Origin: Marinilabiliaceae bacterium UBA5488
Lineage (GTDB): Bacteria > Bacteroidota > Bacteroidia > Bacteroidales > Marinilabiliaceae
Direction of reading: 5' to 3'
Length of the DNA stretch: 41,343 nucleotides
Assembly (NCBI GenBank): GCA_002427105.1
Contig: DIPM01000036.1
Coordinates: 63,085-104,427, forward strand
A program made the position numbers and the translations under genes. This document shows positions 34,528 through 41,343 of this stretch, one piece after another (position 1 is the first letter of the stretch; each line of letters opens with the position of its first letter). A model generated the notes under the pieces. It made no database searches. It worked only from the letters and a program-made list of their open reading frames with translations, and had not been told where the DNA came from.

Positions 34528-35923
34528 TATATAATCTATTTTGACTCTTGGCTTTTAGAATATAAATCCCGGGAGTTAACATACTGAAATTAAATTCGTT
34601 AAACTCATTAGAATTAACTGTTTGGCTATTTATTAGCAAAGCCCCCCCAAGAGAATAAAGACTGATTTCAAATCGTTCGTTTTCAGTATCATGAATAAAA
34701 ATTTGACAAATATCTTTAACCGGGTTAGGTAGTATAGCAATCGTATTATCAAATGGACCATTTAGCGCTTCATCAGTATTTTCAATCAACTTAATTTCCT
34801 GACCATTTTTTGGATCTGGACCCATATAAACATATTTTGTTGTAGAATGCCAGCTAGAACAAGGTCCCCAAGCTCCTCTAGTTATTTTGTATTTATGGCC
34901 ATAAAGAAATGTCCCATTTCCTGATATAACATTTGTCTGACAACAATAACCCGGAAAGGAATTATTCAATTTAAGAGTTTCGTCCCACCAACTACTGGGA
35001 TTTGTCAATGTAGTATTGGGGATAATATTACCAGTATTAATGTCAACTTCATTTACCTCCCACCAGAATCCTGAACCTTCAGGTACATTATTAATGCTAG
35101 CGGTAACGACATAATTTGGACTACCAAGAGGGTGGTAGCAATCTAAATTAAAATCAGGATTTATAGTTGTCTCTATTCTGTGAAGATCAAAATCGTCCAA
35201 AAAGACAGTATGAGAATAACTACTAGAATAGTTTAGAGGTGTGCACATAAGCCTAAATTCAATTCGATTATATCCCATTTAAATATCTTGGTTTGTAAGT
35301 GTAAAATTGCCTGTAAAAATAGACCAATTATAACTAGTAACCGAAGATGGTGTTGTAAAAATCACTTTCTCAAGTACACAATCATTATCTTTTCTCAGTA
35401 CTACCTGAACCTTATTGTAAACCGGATTAGGGGTTTTATATTCTGGTGTGAATGCGGAACAATAAAGATAGTACCCTCTTATTGCTGCTGCATAAAAAGA
35501 AATACTATAAGTGCAGTTTGCGACCAAAGGTTCAGTAATTGTTCCAATAATTGTCTCACTATATTGTAAAGTAGGTATGCCATTTATAATGCTGGTGTAA
35601 CCACCAGAAATACCTGCATACCTCTTTTGGTTTGTTCTTTCATTAAGAGAGGACTATTTGTTATTGGGAATACCACAAAGGGAAGAGCATAAGGCATCCT
35701 TATCAAATAAATCTGGAGTGCCATAAAGAAAAAATGGTGGATTAACTGATGTCTGCCAAAAACCTCCACATCCAATAGACCAACCATAAGCTTTTGGAAT
35801 CTGGTTGTGATTAGTGACAGTACTTGATACTTGTTCCATGCTAGGATTTTGTATAAGATTTTGACAATATCCAAAAGAATAGATACAAAATAATAAGATT
35901 ACGAAATAGACTTCTTTTTTCAT
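34505..35923 (-). pseudogene. T9SS type A sorting domain protein with two in-frame stops
   Basis: One unbroken frame of 473 codons runs from ATG 35923 (signal peptide MKKEVYFVILLFCIYSFGYC) to TGA 34505. It is interrupted by TAG at 35656-35654 (after CGIPNNK) and TAA at 35281-35279 (after FTLTNQDI). The start NLIQNPSMEQVSS and the segments around TPDLFD, YAGISGG and FDLHRIET are typical of Bacteroidota surface proteins with a carbohydrate-binding-like fold. The end (IAILPNPVKDICQIFIHD, LTPGIYILKAKSQNRL) is a T9SS type A domain. No frameshift is needed, so two point mutations are the simplest explanation. Both stop codons terminate ordinary genes in the window, so recoding is unlikely. Confidence 0.82.
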
Positions 35924-36237
35924 AACGATAAAGTTTAGGAACATGAAAAATGTTAATAATGATATAAAATTCAAATATAGTAAATTTATAATATTTTTTA
36001 ATGACTTTATTCTGGCATCCATAGATTGTTGAACTGTAAGAAAAAATGAATAATAAAGTTATGCAATAATTTCAATTCTAACTTTGGAGAATATAGGAAT
36101 TGATGTTTCAATCAGCTTATTTAAGATGCGTTTGTCACCTTGCACCAATTTTGACCCACTAAATTGCATTAAAATTAACCTACCATGTTTCGTCCAAAAT
36201 TAGTTAATTAACATTTTCTTTTTCTTTTTTTTGTTGA

Positions 36238-36269
36238 TTTCCTACTGCCGTCTAGCCGGCAGTAGGAAA
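36238..36269. repeat. Perfect 13-bp stem-loop
   Basis: TTCCTACTGCCG (36239-36250) pairs with CGGCAGTAGGAA (36257-36268) over a 6-base loop, with one further T-A pair outside. No T tract follows on either strand, so it is not a standard terminator. It could be a repeated extragenic palindrome or an element end. Confidence 0.6.
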
Positions 36270-36301
36270 AGTTCACCAGTCAATCCTTTCCTTGGTCAAT
36301 T

Positions 36302-36335
36302 ATAAAAAACTGCTTACCAGCGTTTTTAAGCAGTT
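36302..36335 (-). terminator. Orphan minus-strand terminator
   Basis: A 9-bp stem with a 10-base loop is followed on the minus strand by six T. No annotated minus-strand gene precedes it within 2 kb. Confidence 0.6.
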
Positions 36336-36360
36336 ACAATGTGAATGTTCTTTTTATCAT
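36302..36360 (-). ncRNA. Candidate small RNA (about 60 nt)
   Basis: A full minus-strand promoter (36395-36366) predicts a start near 36360. A minus-strand terminator hairpin (AACTGCTTA 36335-36327 with TAAGCAGTT 36316-36308, then TTTTTT) ends near 36302. No open frame lies between and no minus-strand gene upstream needs this terminator. The transcript is inferred only from these signals. Confidence 0.25.
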
Positions 36361-36365
36361 CCTAA

Positions 36366-36395
36366 CAAATGTATAAAAATATTCTAATTTCTCAA
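36366..36395 (-). promoter_or_regulatory. Orphan minus-strand promoter
   Basis: TTG (36395-36393), a 19-base spacer and TACATTTG (36373-36366) match the Bacteroidota consensus exactly. It points at the orphan terminator rather than at any gene. Confidence 0.4.
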
Positions 36396-36485
36396 TTTGT
36401 AAATGCTAATTAATATATTTGTTACATCATTTTCAATTCCAATAGTTCAAGACGAGCAACATGAAAATCCACTAAAATAAATGCC

Positions 36486-37433
36486 ATGAAAAAAAACTGC
36501 GTACTCTTGCTTTTATCGTTTTTAAATGGATTCGTCTATTCGCAGGAAGAATATTATCCTATTCCTGATAGCAATGTCTATTGGACTGTAACGGAATTTA
36601 ATTATGGTACTTCGCTTTATGATGACTTTCTATATACAGTGGATGGTGATACCCTTGTTGACAATAAAGCTTATAAAAAGGTTTATAAGCTAAATGATTT
36701 TCCTACTATTTACGATACGGTCAGTGTTCTTCACTGCTTGATGCGTCAGGATACTTTACAGAAAAAAGTTTGGTTTATAAGAACCTACATGGAAGAAAGC
36801 GAAGAAAAGCTTGGGTATGATTTTAATCTTGCAGTTGGAGATACTGTTGAATTACCTGCGTTTGATTTTGATGAATTTACTGAACCTTTATATGTGATGA
36901 GGGAAATAAGTAATATGGACATTTCCTACTTAGGAGAAATGACTGGTTTGCGAAAATATTATTTTTTATCTAATGTAGACGATCCGGGAATGACTATTGA
37001 GTATATTGAAGGAATAGTTGAATACCGATCTCTCTTCCCAACATATGCTTTCGATGCGTTTCATCAATCTTTTACCTGGTGTATGCAGCAAAATGGCATT
37101 TATGGATATGCAAGTGGTGGTGATAATGAACCTCCTAAAGATTTCTGTGGTTTTATTTTTTTGGATGTAGAACAATTAGATGTCAGTGATGAAATTAAAC
37201 TTACCCCGAATCCGGTAAATAATTATTTCAACCTCGAATTGTCACCTGATATAGATAAGGTCAATTCTGCTGAAATTTTTAACATTACCGGCCAAATAGT
37301 TCAATCTGTGAAGGTTGTACATTCATCAAAAAATATTTTTGTTGATGTATCTAAGCTCATTAGTGGAGTATACGTTGTTCATATTAACATGAATGACATG
37401 ATCGCTGTGAAGAAAATCGTTGTAAATCATTAA
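36486..37433 (+). CDS. Small T9SS type A sorting domain protein
   Basis: This 315-residue secreted protein has a signal peptide (MKKNCVLLLLSFLNGFVYSQ). The body begins YYPIPDSNVYWTVTEFNYG and contains DGDTLVDNKAYKKVYKL and KKVWFIRTYMEESEEKLGYDFNLAVGDTVELP. I recognise these as a common Bacteroidota surface-protein pattern of small repeats around LYDFNLxVGDT, with no assigned function. The C-terminal sorting domain starts near IKLTPNPVNNYFNLELSPD and ends SGVYVVHINMNDMIAVKKIVVNH. Unlike its neighbours it is intact and on the plus strand. A clear terminator follows. Confidence 0.85.
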   Translation: MKKNCVLLLLSFLNGFVYSQEEYYPIPDSNVYWTVTEFNYGTSLYDDFLYTVDGDTLVDNKAYKKVYKLNDFPTIYDTVSVLHCLMRQDTLQKKVWFIRTYMEESEEKLGYDFNLAVGDTVELPAFDFDEFTEPLYVMREISNMDISYLGEMTGLRKYYFLSNVDDPGMTIEYIEGIVEYRSLFPTYAFDAFHQSFTWCMQQNGIYGYASGGDNEPPKDFCGFIFLDVEQLDVSDEIKLTPNPVNNYFNLELSPDIDKVNSAEIFNITGQIVQSVKVVHSSKNIFVDVSKLISGVYVVHINMNDMIAVKKIVVNH

Positions 37434-37462
37434 GATAGCCATTCTTTAGAATCAAATTGCAG

Positions 37463-37488
37463 AAAAGCCCGGCTAGTCCGGGCTTTTT
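37463..37488 (+). terminator. Intrinsic terminator after the small T9SS gene
   Basis: AAAAGCCCGG (37463-37472) pairs with CCGGGCTTTT (37478-37487) over a 5-base loop, with a T run at the end of the stem. It lies 29 bases past the stop codon. Confidence 0.9.
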
Positions 37489-37619
37489 GCTTTATGCCAC
37501 GTAGAAAATTATCACCCACTCTTTCGTCAGTAAAATCATGCCCTGAGCGTATGCACTATATTCCTTCAAATAATTTACAAAAAAATTCAATTATTTGTAA
37601 AAGTAATAACATATATTCC

Positions 37620-37627
37620 TAAATTTG
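37620..37627 (+). promoter_or_regulatory. Candidate -7 element for the DUF6266 gene
   Basis: TAAATTTG matches TAnnTTTG. A TTTG at 37594-37597 is 22 bases upstream, slightly too far. If used, the 11-base ladder would lie within the roughly 115-base leader. Confidence 0.3.
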
Positions 37628-37676
37628 AGTTATACTTACAGAGTAATAAATGTTAACTTAAAGAACACATACGCAA

Positions 37677-37726
37677 ATGGTATTTTGACTGTAAATTTAC
37701 CGTATGCTTACCGTAAGTGAACCGTA
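37677..37726 (+). repeat. Ladder of ACCGTA motifs at 11-base spacing
   Basis: ACCGTA occurs at 37699, 37710 and 37721. The near-matches ACTGTA at 37688 and ATGGTA at 37677 continue the same register, giving five units each exactly 11 bases apart. The array ends 22 bases before the DUF6266 start codon. One-turn spacing suggests a cooperative protein-binding site on one face of the helix, or a structured leader. Confidence 0.65.
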
Positions 37727-37748
37727 ACTTAAATTTAACTATATCATT

Positions 37749-38387
37749 ATGGCTACAGGAAATATTTTTAAACCCAGAGGTTCTATAGGGAACCTTGTTG
37801 TTTATCCGCTCGGCGAAATTAATGTCATCAGGACTAAGCCGGCATACGTTAATGATGCAAAATCAGAGAAACAACTAATTCATAGAGCTAAGATTAAACT
37901 TGCCAGTAGGTTTACTAAGGAATTTTATAAGTTCATTCAAATTGGCTACCAGGAAACTACCATGGATTACCCTTCGAATGAAGCACGTAGTTATCTCATG
38001 CGAAACTGTTTCGATCTTACTCCTTCAGGGCCTAAAATGCTATATCCATTGGTAAAGATATCGCGTGGAAATATAAAGAAGCCTGAAAATTGCGTTGTAA
38101 GTACCACAGATGACCAAATGCAGATTTCGTGGAAAAAACCTGAAAAGAAAGATTACACTGATCCTTCAGATAAAGTAATGGTGGCTTTGCTAGCCGAAGA
38201 GGAAGATGCCCTGGTTTCTCATCAGATATCAACAACTGCCTTTAGGAAAGATGGTTCAGTGACACTTGACATCCCTGCACATAATAATCCACTTCAGGTA
38301 TGGATGTTCTTCAGTAATTCTGATGTTGCAGTTGGCGAGAGTAAGGATAAGATTTCTGATTCAGTATGGGTTGGAGAAGTGTTATAA
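37749..38387 (+). CDS. DUF6266 family protein
   Basis: This 212-residue protein matches the Bacteroidota family DUF6266. The N-terminus MATGNIFKPRGSIGNLVVYPLGEINVIRTKPAYVNDAKSEKQL follows the family pattern (a Gly-rich G-x-x-GN-[VL]-V-x-Y start, an R[TS] pair, then S/TEKQL-x-x-R). Next come a helical region FTKEFYKFIQIGYQ and NEARSYLMRNCFDL, and a beta-rich second half with MQISWKKPEKKDY. It has no signal peptide. The function is unknown; a phage- or tail-like structural role has been suspected from context elsewhere, but nothing here shows it. The stop codon lies in a perfect palindrome shared with the convergent KamA gene. An unusual ladder of repeats lies just upstream. Confidence 0.78.
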   Translation: MATGNIFKPRGSIGNLVVYPLGEINVIRTKPAYVNDAKSEKQLIHRAKIKLASRFTKEFYKFIQIGYQETTMDYPSNEARSYLMRNCFDLTPSGPKMLYPLVKISRGNIKKPENCVVSTTDDQMQISWKKPEKKDYTDPSDKVMVALLAEEEDALVSHQISTTAFRKDGSVTLDIPAHNNPLQVWMFFSNSDVAVGESKDKISDSVWVGEVL

Positions 38388-38398
38388 TAACACTTCTC
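38374..38398. terminator. Perfect palindrome spanning both convergent stop codons
   Basis: GAGAAGTGTTAT (38374-38385) pairs with ATAACACTTCTC (38387-38398) around a single central A. It contains the stop codon of DUF6266 (38385-38387) and that of the KamA gene (38384-38382). Because of the symmetry both proteins end in Glu-Val-Leu or Glu-Val-Leu-Leu. It lacks T tracts but could still act as a two-way transcript end or stability element. Confidence 0.6.
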
Positions 38399-39911
38399 TA
38401 TTCTCATACATCTTTGTCAATTCAGATTCTACTTCTGCAGGATTGGTTAAAGGCATACCCCCTTTATAGGGCTTGTAACCAAGCAAAAGGGACTTTTTCA
38501 TTTTTGTTATTCTGGGCAATTTACTACGGTTTGTGGTCTCTATATATTGACCCTCTTCATCAACAATGATCATCCTGGGAACAAACACACCCGGACGGCC
38601 AATGAAATTGTCCATAAGCTCTGTTGCGGCCTCATATTCGCGACGTGTGGCCCTGCCCAGGGCTTCATAATCTTCAAGTTTTCTATCATCCCATGTATTC
38701 ACAGTGGCCGAGCTAGCTGAAATCCTATCGTCTATTCCCACCGAAATATTCAGCGTGTCGTGCCCCGACGGCATCAAAAGCACTTTACCCCCACCCCCTT
38801 CAACATTAGCAGCATATGAGGGTTTGGTGACACCCGATATCCACCCCTGCAACGCTTTCATATAAATCTTTCCTATTTGAACAGGGGTAATAAAATGCAC
38901 AATCCCCTTCTCTTTATGACATTGTAAGAGATAATAAGGATGCACACCTATCCACAACATTCTTCTGAAAGTTTCAGCAAGGGTCTTATAGTAATCATTA
39001 ACATGATTAAGTAAAACTGTTTGATTTCTTATGGTAAATCCATGTTTGCGGATCTTCTTTACAGCTATTGCCAAATCAGCAGTTATCTCCTGATAGTGAT
39101 TGATATGTGTTGCAAAATATACATGCTTTTCAATGCCTTCATTATATCTGTTGGATGATTCTTCAATCAGGTCGAGAATCTCATCAGTAATGCCCATTGG
39201 CATAACTACAGGTACTCGAGTAGCTATTCTGATTACGCGCAGATGTGGTATTTTGCTTAGTTCTTCAAGAATATATTTCAATCGTTTACGACTTACCATA
39301 AGAGCGTCGCCACCCGTTACCAATACTTCATCAATATTCTCGTTTACTGAGATATAGAATATTCCTTTATTTATTTCTTCTGTGTTCACATCTGCAGTAC
39401 TGTCGAGCGATTTAGCGCGCTGACAATGAACACAATAAGAGGCACAGCTGGTGTTTTCTGCTACAAACAAAGCAACCCGGTTTGGATATCGCTGATAAGC
39501 TGCTCCAAAACTACGTGAGCCTTCTTCCATAAGTCCTTCTTTCCCTGTATCGGGGAAAAGTAGGTTTGCAGGTGTTGGCACGCTTTGCCAGAAGATTGGA
39601 TCGAGTCTTCTTTCAGACATCTCACCTTCTTCCATTACCGGATTAAAAGGATCAAACTGCATTAATGAAGCGTAGTACGGAGTGATTCTGAATGGTTCTT
39701 TTCCTTGCCGGTGCAGTTCATTTATAGTTCGTGATATTTCATTTTTCTGATGATCCGAGAGTTTTATAACTTTACTTAACTGATCAACTGTCCTGATAGA
39801 GTTTTTGCGTTGCCAGTCGGGATCGTTCCATTCATTTTCGGTTACATTTTTCCATAATTCAATTTCACTGTAATGCCTTGGTTTAAATAGAAAGTTTTCT
39901 TTAAAATTCAT
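38382..39911 (-). CDS. KamA-family radical SAM aminomutase (not a canonical lysine 2,3-aminomutase)
   Basis: This is a 509-residue radical SAM/PLP enzyme. The cluster motif Cys156-x3-Cys160-x2-Cys163 (CASYCVHCQRA) and the SAM-binding TGGDAL (199-204) are intact. The PLP lysine is Lys376 in EGGGGK. In lysine 2,3-aminomutase two Asp residues hold the substrate side-chain amine, one in the CDLS-like loop before HFRTPV and one in VDAPGGGGK. Here these loops read CHKEKGIVHF (His332) and AANVEGGGGK (Asn369), so neither Asp is present. Asn at the second site is what I recall for glutamate 2,3-aminomutase. The N-terminus (MNFKENFLFKPRHYSEIELW, start ATG 39911) and the 509-residue length exceed the classical about 415-residue enzyme. 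It mutually overlaps the DUF6266 gene end by 6 bases. Confidence 0.85.
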   Translation of the reverse strand: MNFKENFLFKPRHYSEIELWKNVTENEWNDPDWQRKNSIRTVDQLSKVIKLSDHQKNEISRTINELHRQGKEPFRITPYYASLMQFDPFNPVMEEGEMSERRLDPIFWQSVPTPANLLFPDTGKEGLMEEGSRSFGAAYQRYPNRVALFVAENTSCASYCVHCQRAKSLDSTADVNTEEINKGIFYISVNENIDEVLVTGGDALMVSRKRLKYILEELSKIPHLRVIRIATRVPVVMPMGITDEILDLIEESSNRYNEGIEKHVYFATHINHYQEITADLAIAVKKIRKHGFTIRNQTVLLNHVNDYYKTLAETFRRMLWIGVHPYYLLQCHKEKGIVHFITPVQIGKIYMKALQGWISGVTKPSYAANVEGGGGKVLLMPSGHDTLNISVGIDDRISASSATVNTWDDRKLEDYEALGRATRREYEAATELMDNFIGRPGVFVPRMIIVDEEGQYIETTNRSKLPRITKMKKSLLLGYKPYKGGMPLTNPAEVESELTKMYENREVLL

Positions 39912-39947
39912 CCTTAAAAATTTGGTAAATAAGTAATTGCAGGTAAA

Positions 39948-39955
39948 CAAACATA
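39948..39955 (-). promoter_or_regulatory. Candidate -7 element for the KamA gene
   Basis: The minus strand reads TATGTTTG, an exact TAnnTTTG. The leader to ATG 39911 would be about 30 bases. No -33 TTG is evident. Confidence 0.4.
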
Positions 39956-40112
39956 ATAAAAATAATCCTTTTATTGGTAATCCGGTTAGCTAAAGAGCTT
40001 GATAATTGAGTGATTTAAGAAACTTTGGCTAATGAAAATGCCTAAAAATAAAAGCATTAGACTAACCCTTAAAATTGCATTAAAATAGCAGGTGGTTTTA
40101 CCTCTTTTGGGT

Positions 40113-40120
40113 TAACTTTG
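40113..40120 (+). promoter_or_regulatory. Candidate -7 element for the OYE gene
   Basis: TAACTTTG matches TAnnTTTG exactly. The leader would be about 47 bases. The -33 region is not convincing. Confidence 0.4.
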
Positions 40121-40172
40121 TTTATGTGGTCGCATTTGCACTTGTTCATAAATCTATTAAACCATATAAACC

Positions 40173-41255
40173 ATGTCGTTATTACTACAACCTGTAACCA
40201 TTAAAGAAGTAACTTTTAAGAACCGTATAGTCATGTCGCCCATGTGTCAGTATTCTGCTACTGACGGGTTTGCCAACGATTGGCACATGGTTCATCTTGG
40301 AACCCGGGCCGTTGGGGGTGTTGGATTAGTGATGTTTGAAGCCACCGGCGTATCGCCTGAAGGTCGGATTTCACCCAATGATCTTGGTATATGGAAAGAT
40401 GAGCATATTGCACCATTGCATCGGATTGTGAAATTTATCCAATCAACCGGATGTGTGGCTGGTATTCAATTGGCCCACGCGGGACGCAAAGCATCACGAC
40501 AAGCACCCTGGGAAGGTGGTGCTAAACTGAATGCCCAAAATGGCGGCTGGACGACTGAATCTCCATCTGCTGTTCCATGGTCTCCTTCAGAGGAACCTCC
40601 CCATGCAATGGACAAGTCGAGTATTGATAAAGTAATCAGGGATTTTGCAGATGCTGCAAAAAGAGCGCTTGAAGCTTGCTTCCAGGTTGTAGAAATACAT
40701 GCAGCACACGGTTACCTTATTCATCAGTTTCTTTCTCCGCTAACCAATCACCGTAAAGACGAATATGGCGGTTCTTTTGAAAACAGAAGCCGGTTGCTGA
40801 TTGAAATCACCAGAGAAGTAAGAAAAGTATGGCCAACTCATTTGCCTTTGTTTGTAAGAATTTCAGCTACCGACTGGTATGAAAATGGATGGGATATTGA
40901 AGAGGCTGTTAAGTTGGCCGGCTTACTGAAAAATGAAGGTGTTGATCTTATCGATACATCCTCCGGAGGCAATATCATGCAACAGAATATTAAGTTAGGA
41001 CCGGGATATCAGGTTCCTTTCTCCCATGAAATCAAAAGAGAAACCGGCATTATGACCGGCGCTGTTGGTTTGATAACTTCACCCGGTCAGGCTGAACAAA
41101 TACTGCAGGAAGAAAAGGCTGATCTGGTATTTTTAGGCAGGGAACTTTTGCGAAATCCTTATTTTGCACTGCAGGCCTCTATTGAATTCCAGGAACCACT
41201 AGACTGGCCGGTTCAGTATTTGAGAGCACGCCCAAGCTTAACGGTCAACTCCTGA
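40173..41255 (+). CDS. NADPH dehydrogenase, Old Yellow Enzyme family (YqjM/NamA-like)
   Basis: This 360-residue FMN flavoprotein reduces activated C=C bonds (enals, enones, nitro compounds) with NADPH. It follows Bacillus YqjM closely: LFxPxTIK...KNRIVMSPMCQYS with Cys25 and Tyr27 (the redox-tuning Cys and Tyr of the YqjM class), GIQLAHAGRKAS, VVEIHAAHGYLIHQFLSPLTNHRKDEYGGSFENRSRL with the substrate-binding His pair, VRISATDW, DLIDTSSGG, GPGYQVPF and ADLVFLGRELLRNPYFALQA (FMN phosphate loop). The substrate is not predictable. The ATG at 40173 has no better rival. Its last 18 bases overlap the convergent gene at the window edge. Confidence 0.93.
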   Translation: MSLLLQPVTIKEVTFKNRIVMSPMCQYSATDGFANDWHMVHLGTRAVGGVGLVMFEATGVSPEGRISPNDLGIWKDEHIAPLHRIVKFIQSTGCVAGIQLAHAGRKASRQAPWEGGAKLNAQNGGWTTESPSAVPWSPSEEPPHAMDKSSIDKVIRDFADAAKRALEACFQVVEIHAAHGYLIHQFLSPLTNHRKDEYGGSFENRSRLLIEITREVRKVWPTHLPLFVRISATDWYENGWDIEEAVKLAGLLKNEGVDLIDTSSGGNIMQQNIKLGPGYQVPFSHEIKRETGIMTGAVGLITSPGQAEQILQEEKADLVFLGRELLRNPYFALQASIEFQEPLDWPVQYLRARPSLTVNS

Positions 41256-41343
41256 TCCGAACAATGCAAAGTCGTATTTAACGGGATCATCAGGATCTAA
41301 AAGTCTGAGATTACCTGTTAACTCCATAACTGCTTTCCAGTCG
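41238..41343 (-). CDS. C-terminal end of a TIGR02757 (DUF2400) family protein, partial
   Basis: Thirty-four codons and a TAA enter from the right edge. They read DWKAVMELTGNLRLLDPDDP then VKYDFALFGSGVDR. The ending DWKAV-E-LT-LR-DP-DPVKYDFALFG-G is what I remember as the hallmark C-terminus of the TIGR02757 family of about 260 residues, common in Bacteroidota and of unknown biochemical role (related to DNA glycosylase-like folds by annotation only). The remaining 5' part lies outside the window. It is convergent with, and overlaps, the OYE gene. Confidence 0.7.
   Translation of the reverse strand, partial: DWKAVMELTGNLRLLDPDDPVKYDFALFGSGVDR

Larger units (their letters stand above)
35924..36485. 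other. Intergenic region with two hairpins
   Basis: This is 562 bases of AT-rich DNA between divergent T9SS genes. It contains a perfect 13-bp stem-loop (36238-36269), a terminator-like hairpin read on the minus strand (36302-36335) and a minus-strand promoter (36366-36395). On the plus strand TATATTTG at 36414-36421 could be the -7 element of the gene at 36486. No open frame here looks real. Confidence 0.6.

Noticed and set aside
36130..36165. Sequence around CACCTTGCACC and TTTTGACCCAC resembling an IS21-type element end
   Set aside because: No transposase remnant or second end was found within the intergenic region; the resemblance rests on memory only.
1..41343. tRNA, rRNA, CRISPR array, riboswitch or defence system
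   Set aside because: No cloverleaf with a T-loop, no regularly spaced repeat-spacer pattern and no recognisable riboswitch core or defence protein was found.

Overview
The window is chromosomal DNA from a member of the Bacteroidota, most likely of Bacteroidales type. Three things point there. Many genes are preceded by the Bacteroidota -7 element TAnnTTTG, in several cases with a TTG about 19 bases upstream. Several secreted proteins end in type IX secretion (T9SS type A) sorting domains. Families typical of the phylum are present: DUF6266, a DUF1573 secreted protein and a small GVWYIQP-type membrane protein. No rRNA, tRNA or CRISPR array was seen.

Positions 1-22459 are a conserved, well-packed chromosomal stretch. 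They hold the 5' part of gyrA, clpC, a cytoplasmic hybrid histidine kinase with receivers at both ends, a Mur ligase of the Mpl recycling type, a [4Fe-4S] APS reductase (cysH), a LolC/E-like permease, an exo-N-acetylmuramidase (NamZ/DUF1343), a PLP aminotransferase, a DUF1573 protein, a lipoprotein, a single-chain DAK2-DegV (FakA-FakB-like) protein, an ADP-forming acyl-CoA synthetase, a C69 dipeptidase, a YejK/NdpA nucleoid protein and a GH92 mannosidase. Strong intrinsic terminators separate the convergent pairs. Mpl, NamZ and the C69 peptidase all fit murein recycling or peptide salvage.

Positions 22071-36000 are a decayed accessory island. Two direct repeats (22071-23009 and 31721-32628, roughly 93-95% identical by eye) each carry the last third of a GH92 gene followed by a convergent 149-residue membrane protein. 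Between them lie an RHS-repeat remnant, two intact T9SS cargo genes, a subtilase/beta-helix/T9SS gene broken by three single-base frameshifts, and the C-terminus of an IS66 transposase 95 bases before the second repeat. Beyond the second repeat come a TMTC-like GT-C glycosyltransferase with TPRs and a T9SS cargo gene broken by two in-frame stops. This looks like duplication plus IS activity followed by decay.

Positions 36000-41343 return to ordinary genes: a small T9SS cargo protein, a DUF6266 protein preceded by a ladder of ACCGTA motifs at exact 11-base spacing, a KamA-family radical SAM aminomutase that lacks the lysine-binding aspartates, an Old Yellow Enzyme (YqjM-like), and the 3' end of what looks like a TIGR02757 family gene. 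The DUF6266 and KamA genes converge and share a perfect palindrome containing both stop codons.

The strongest leads are the duplicated GH92/membrane-protein module, the 11-base ladder, the palindromic shared gene end, the KamA substrate-pocket change, and a possible tiny RNA at about 36302-36360. Nothing in the window is a clear, complete, previously undescribed defence or mobile system.
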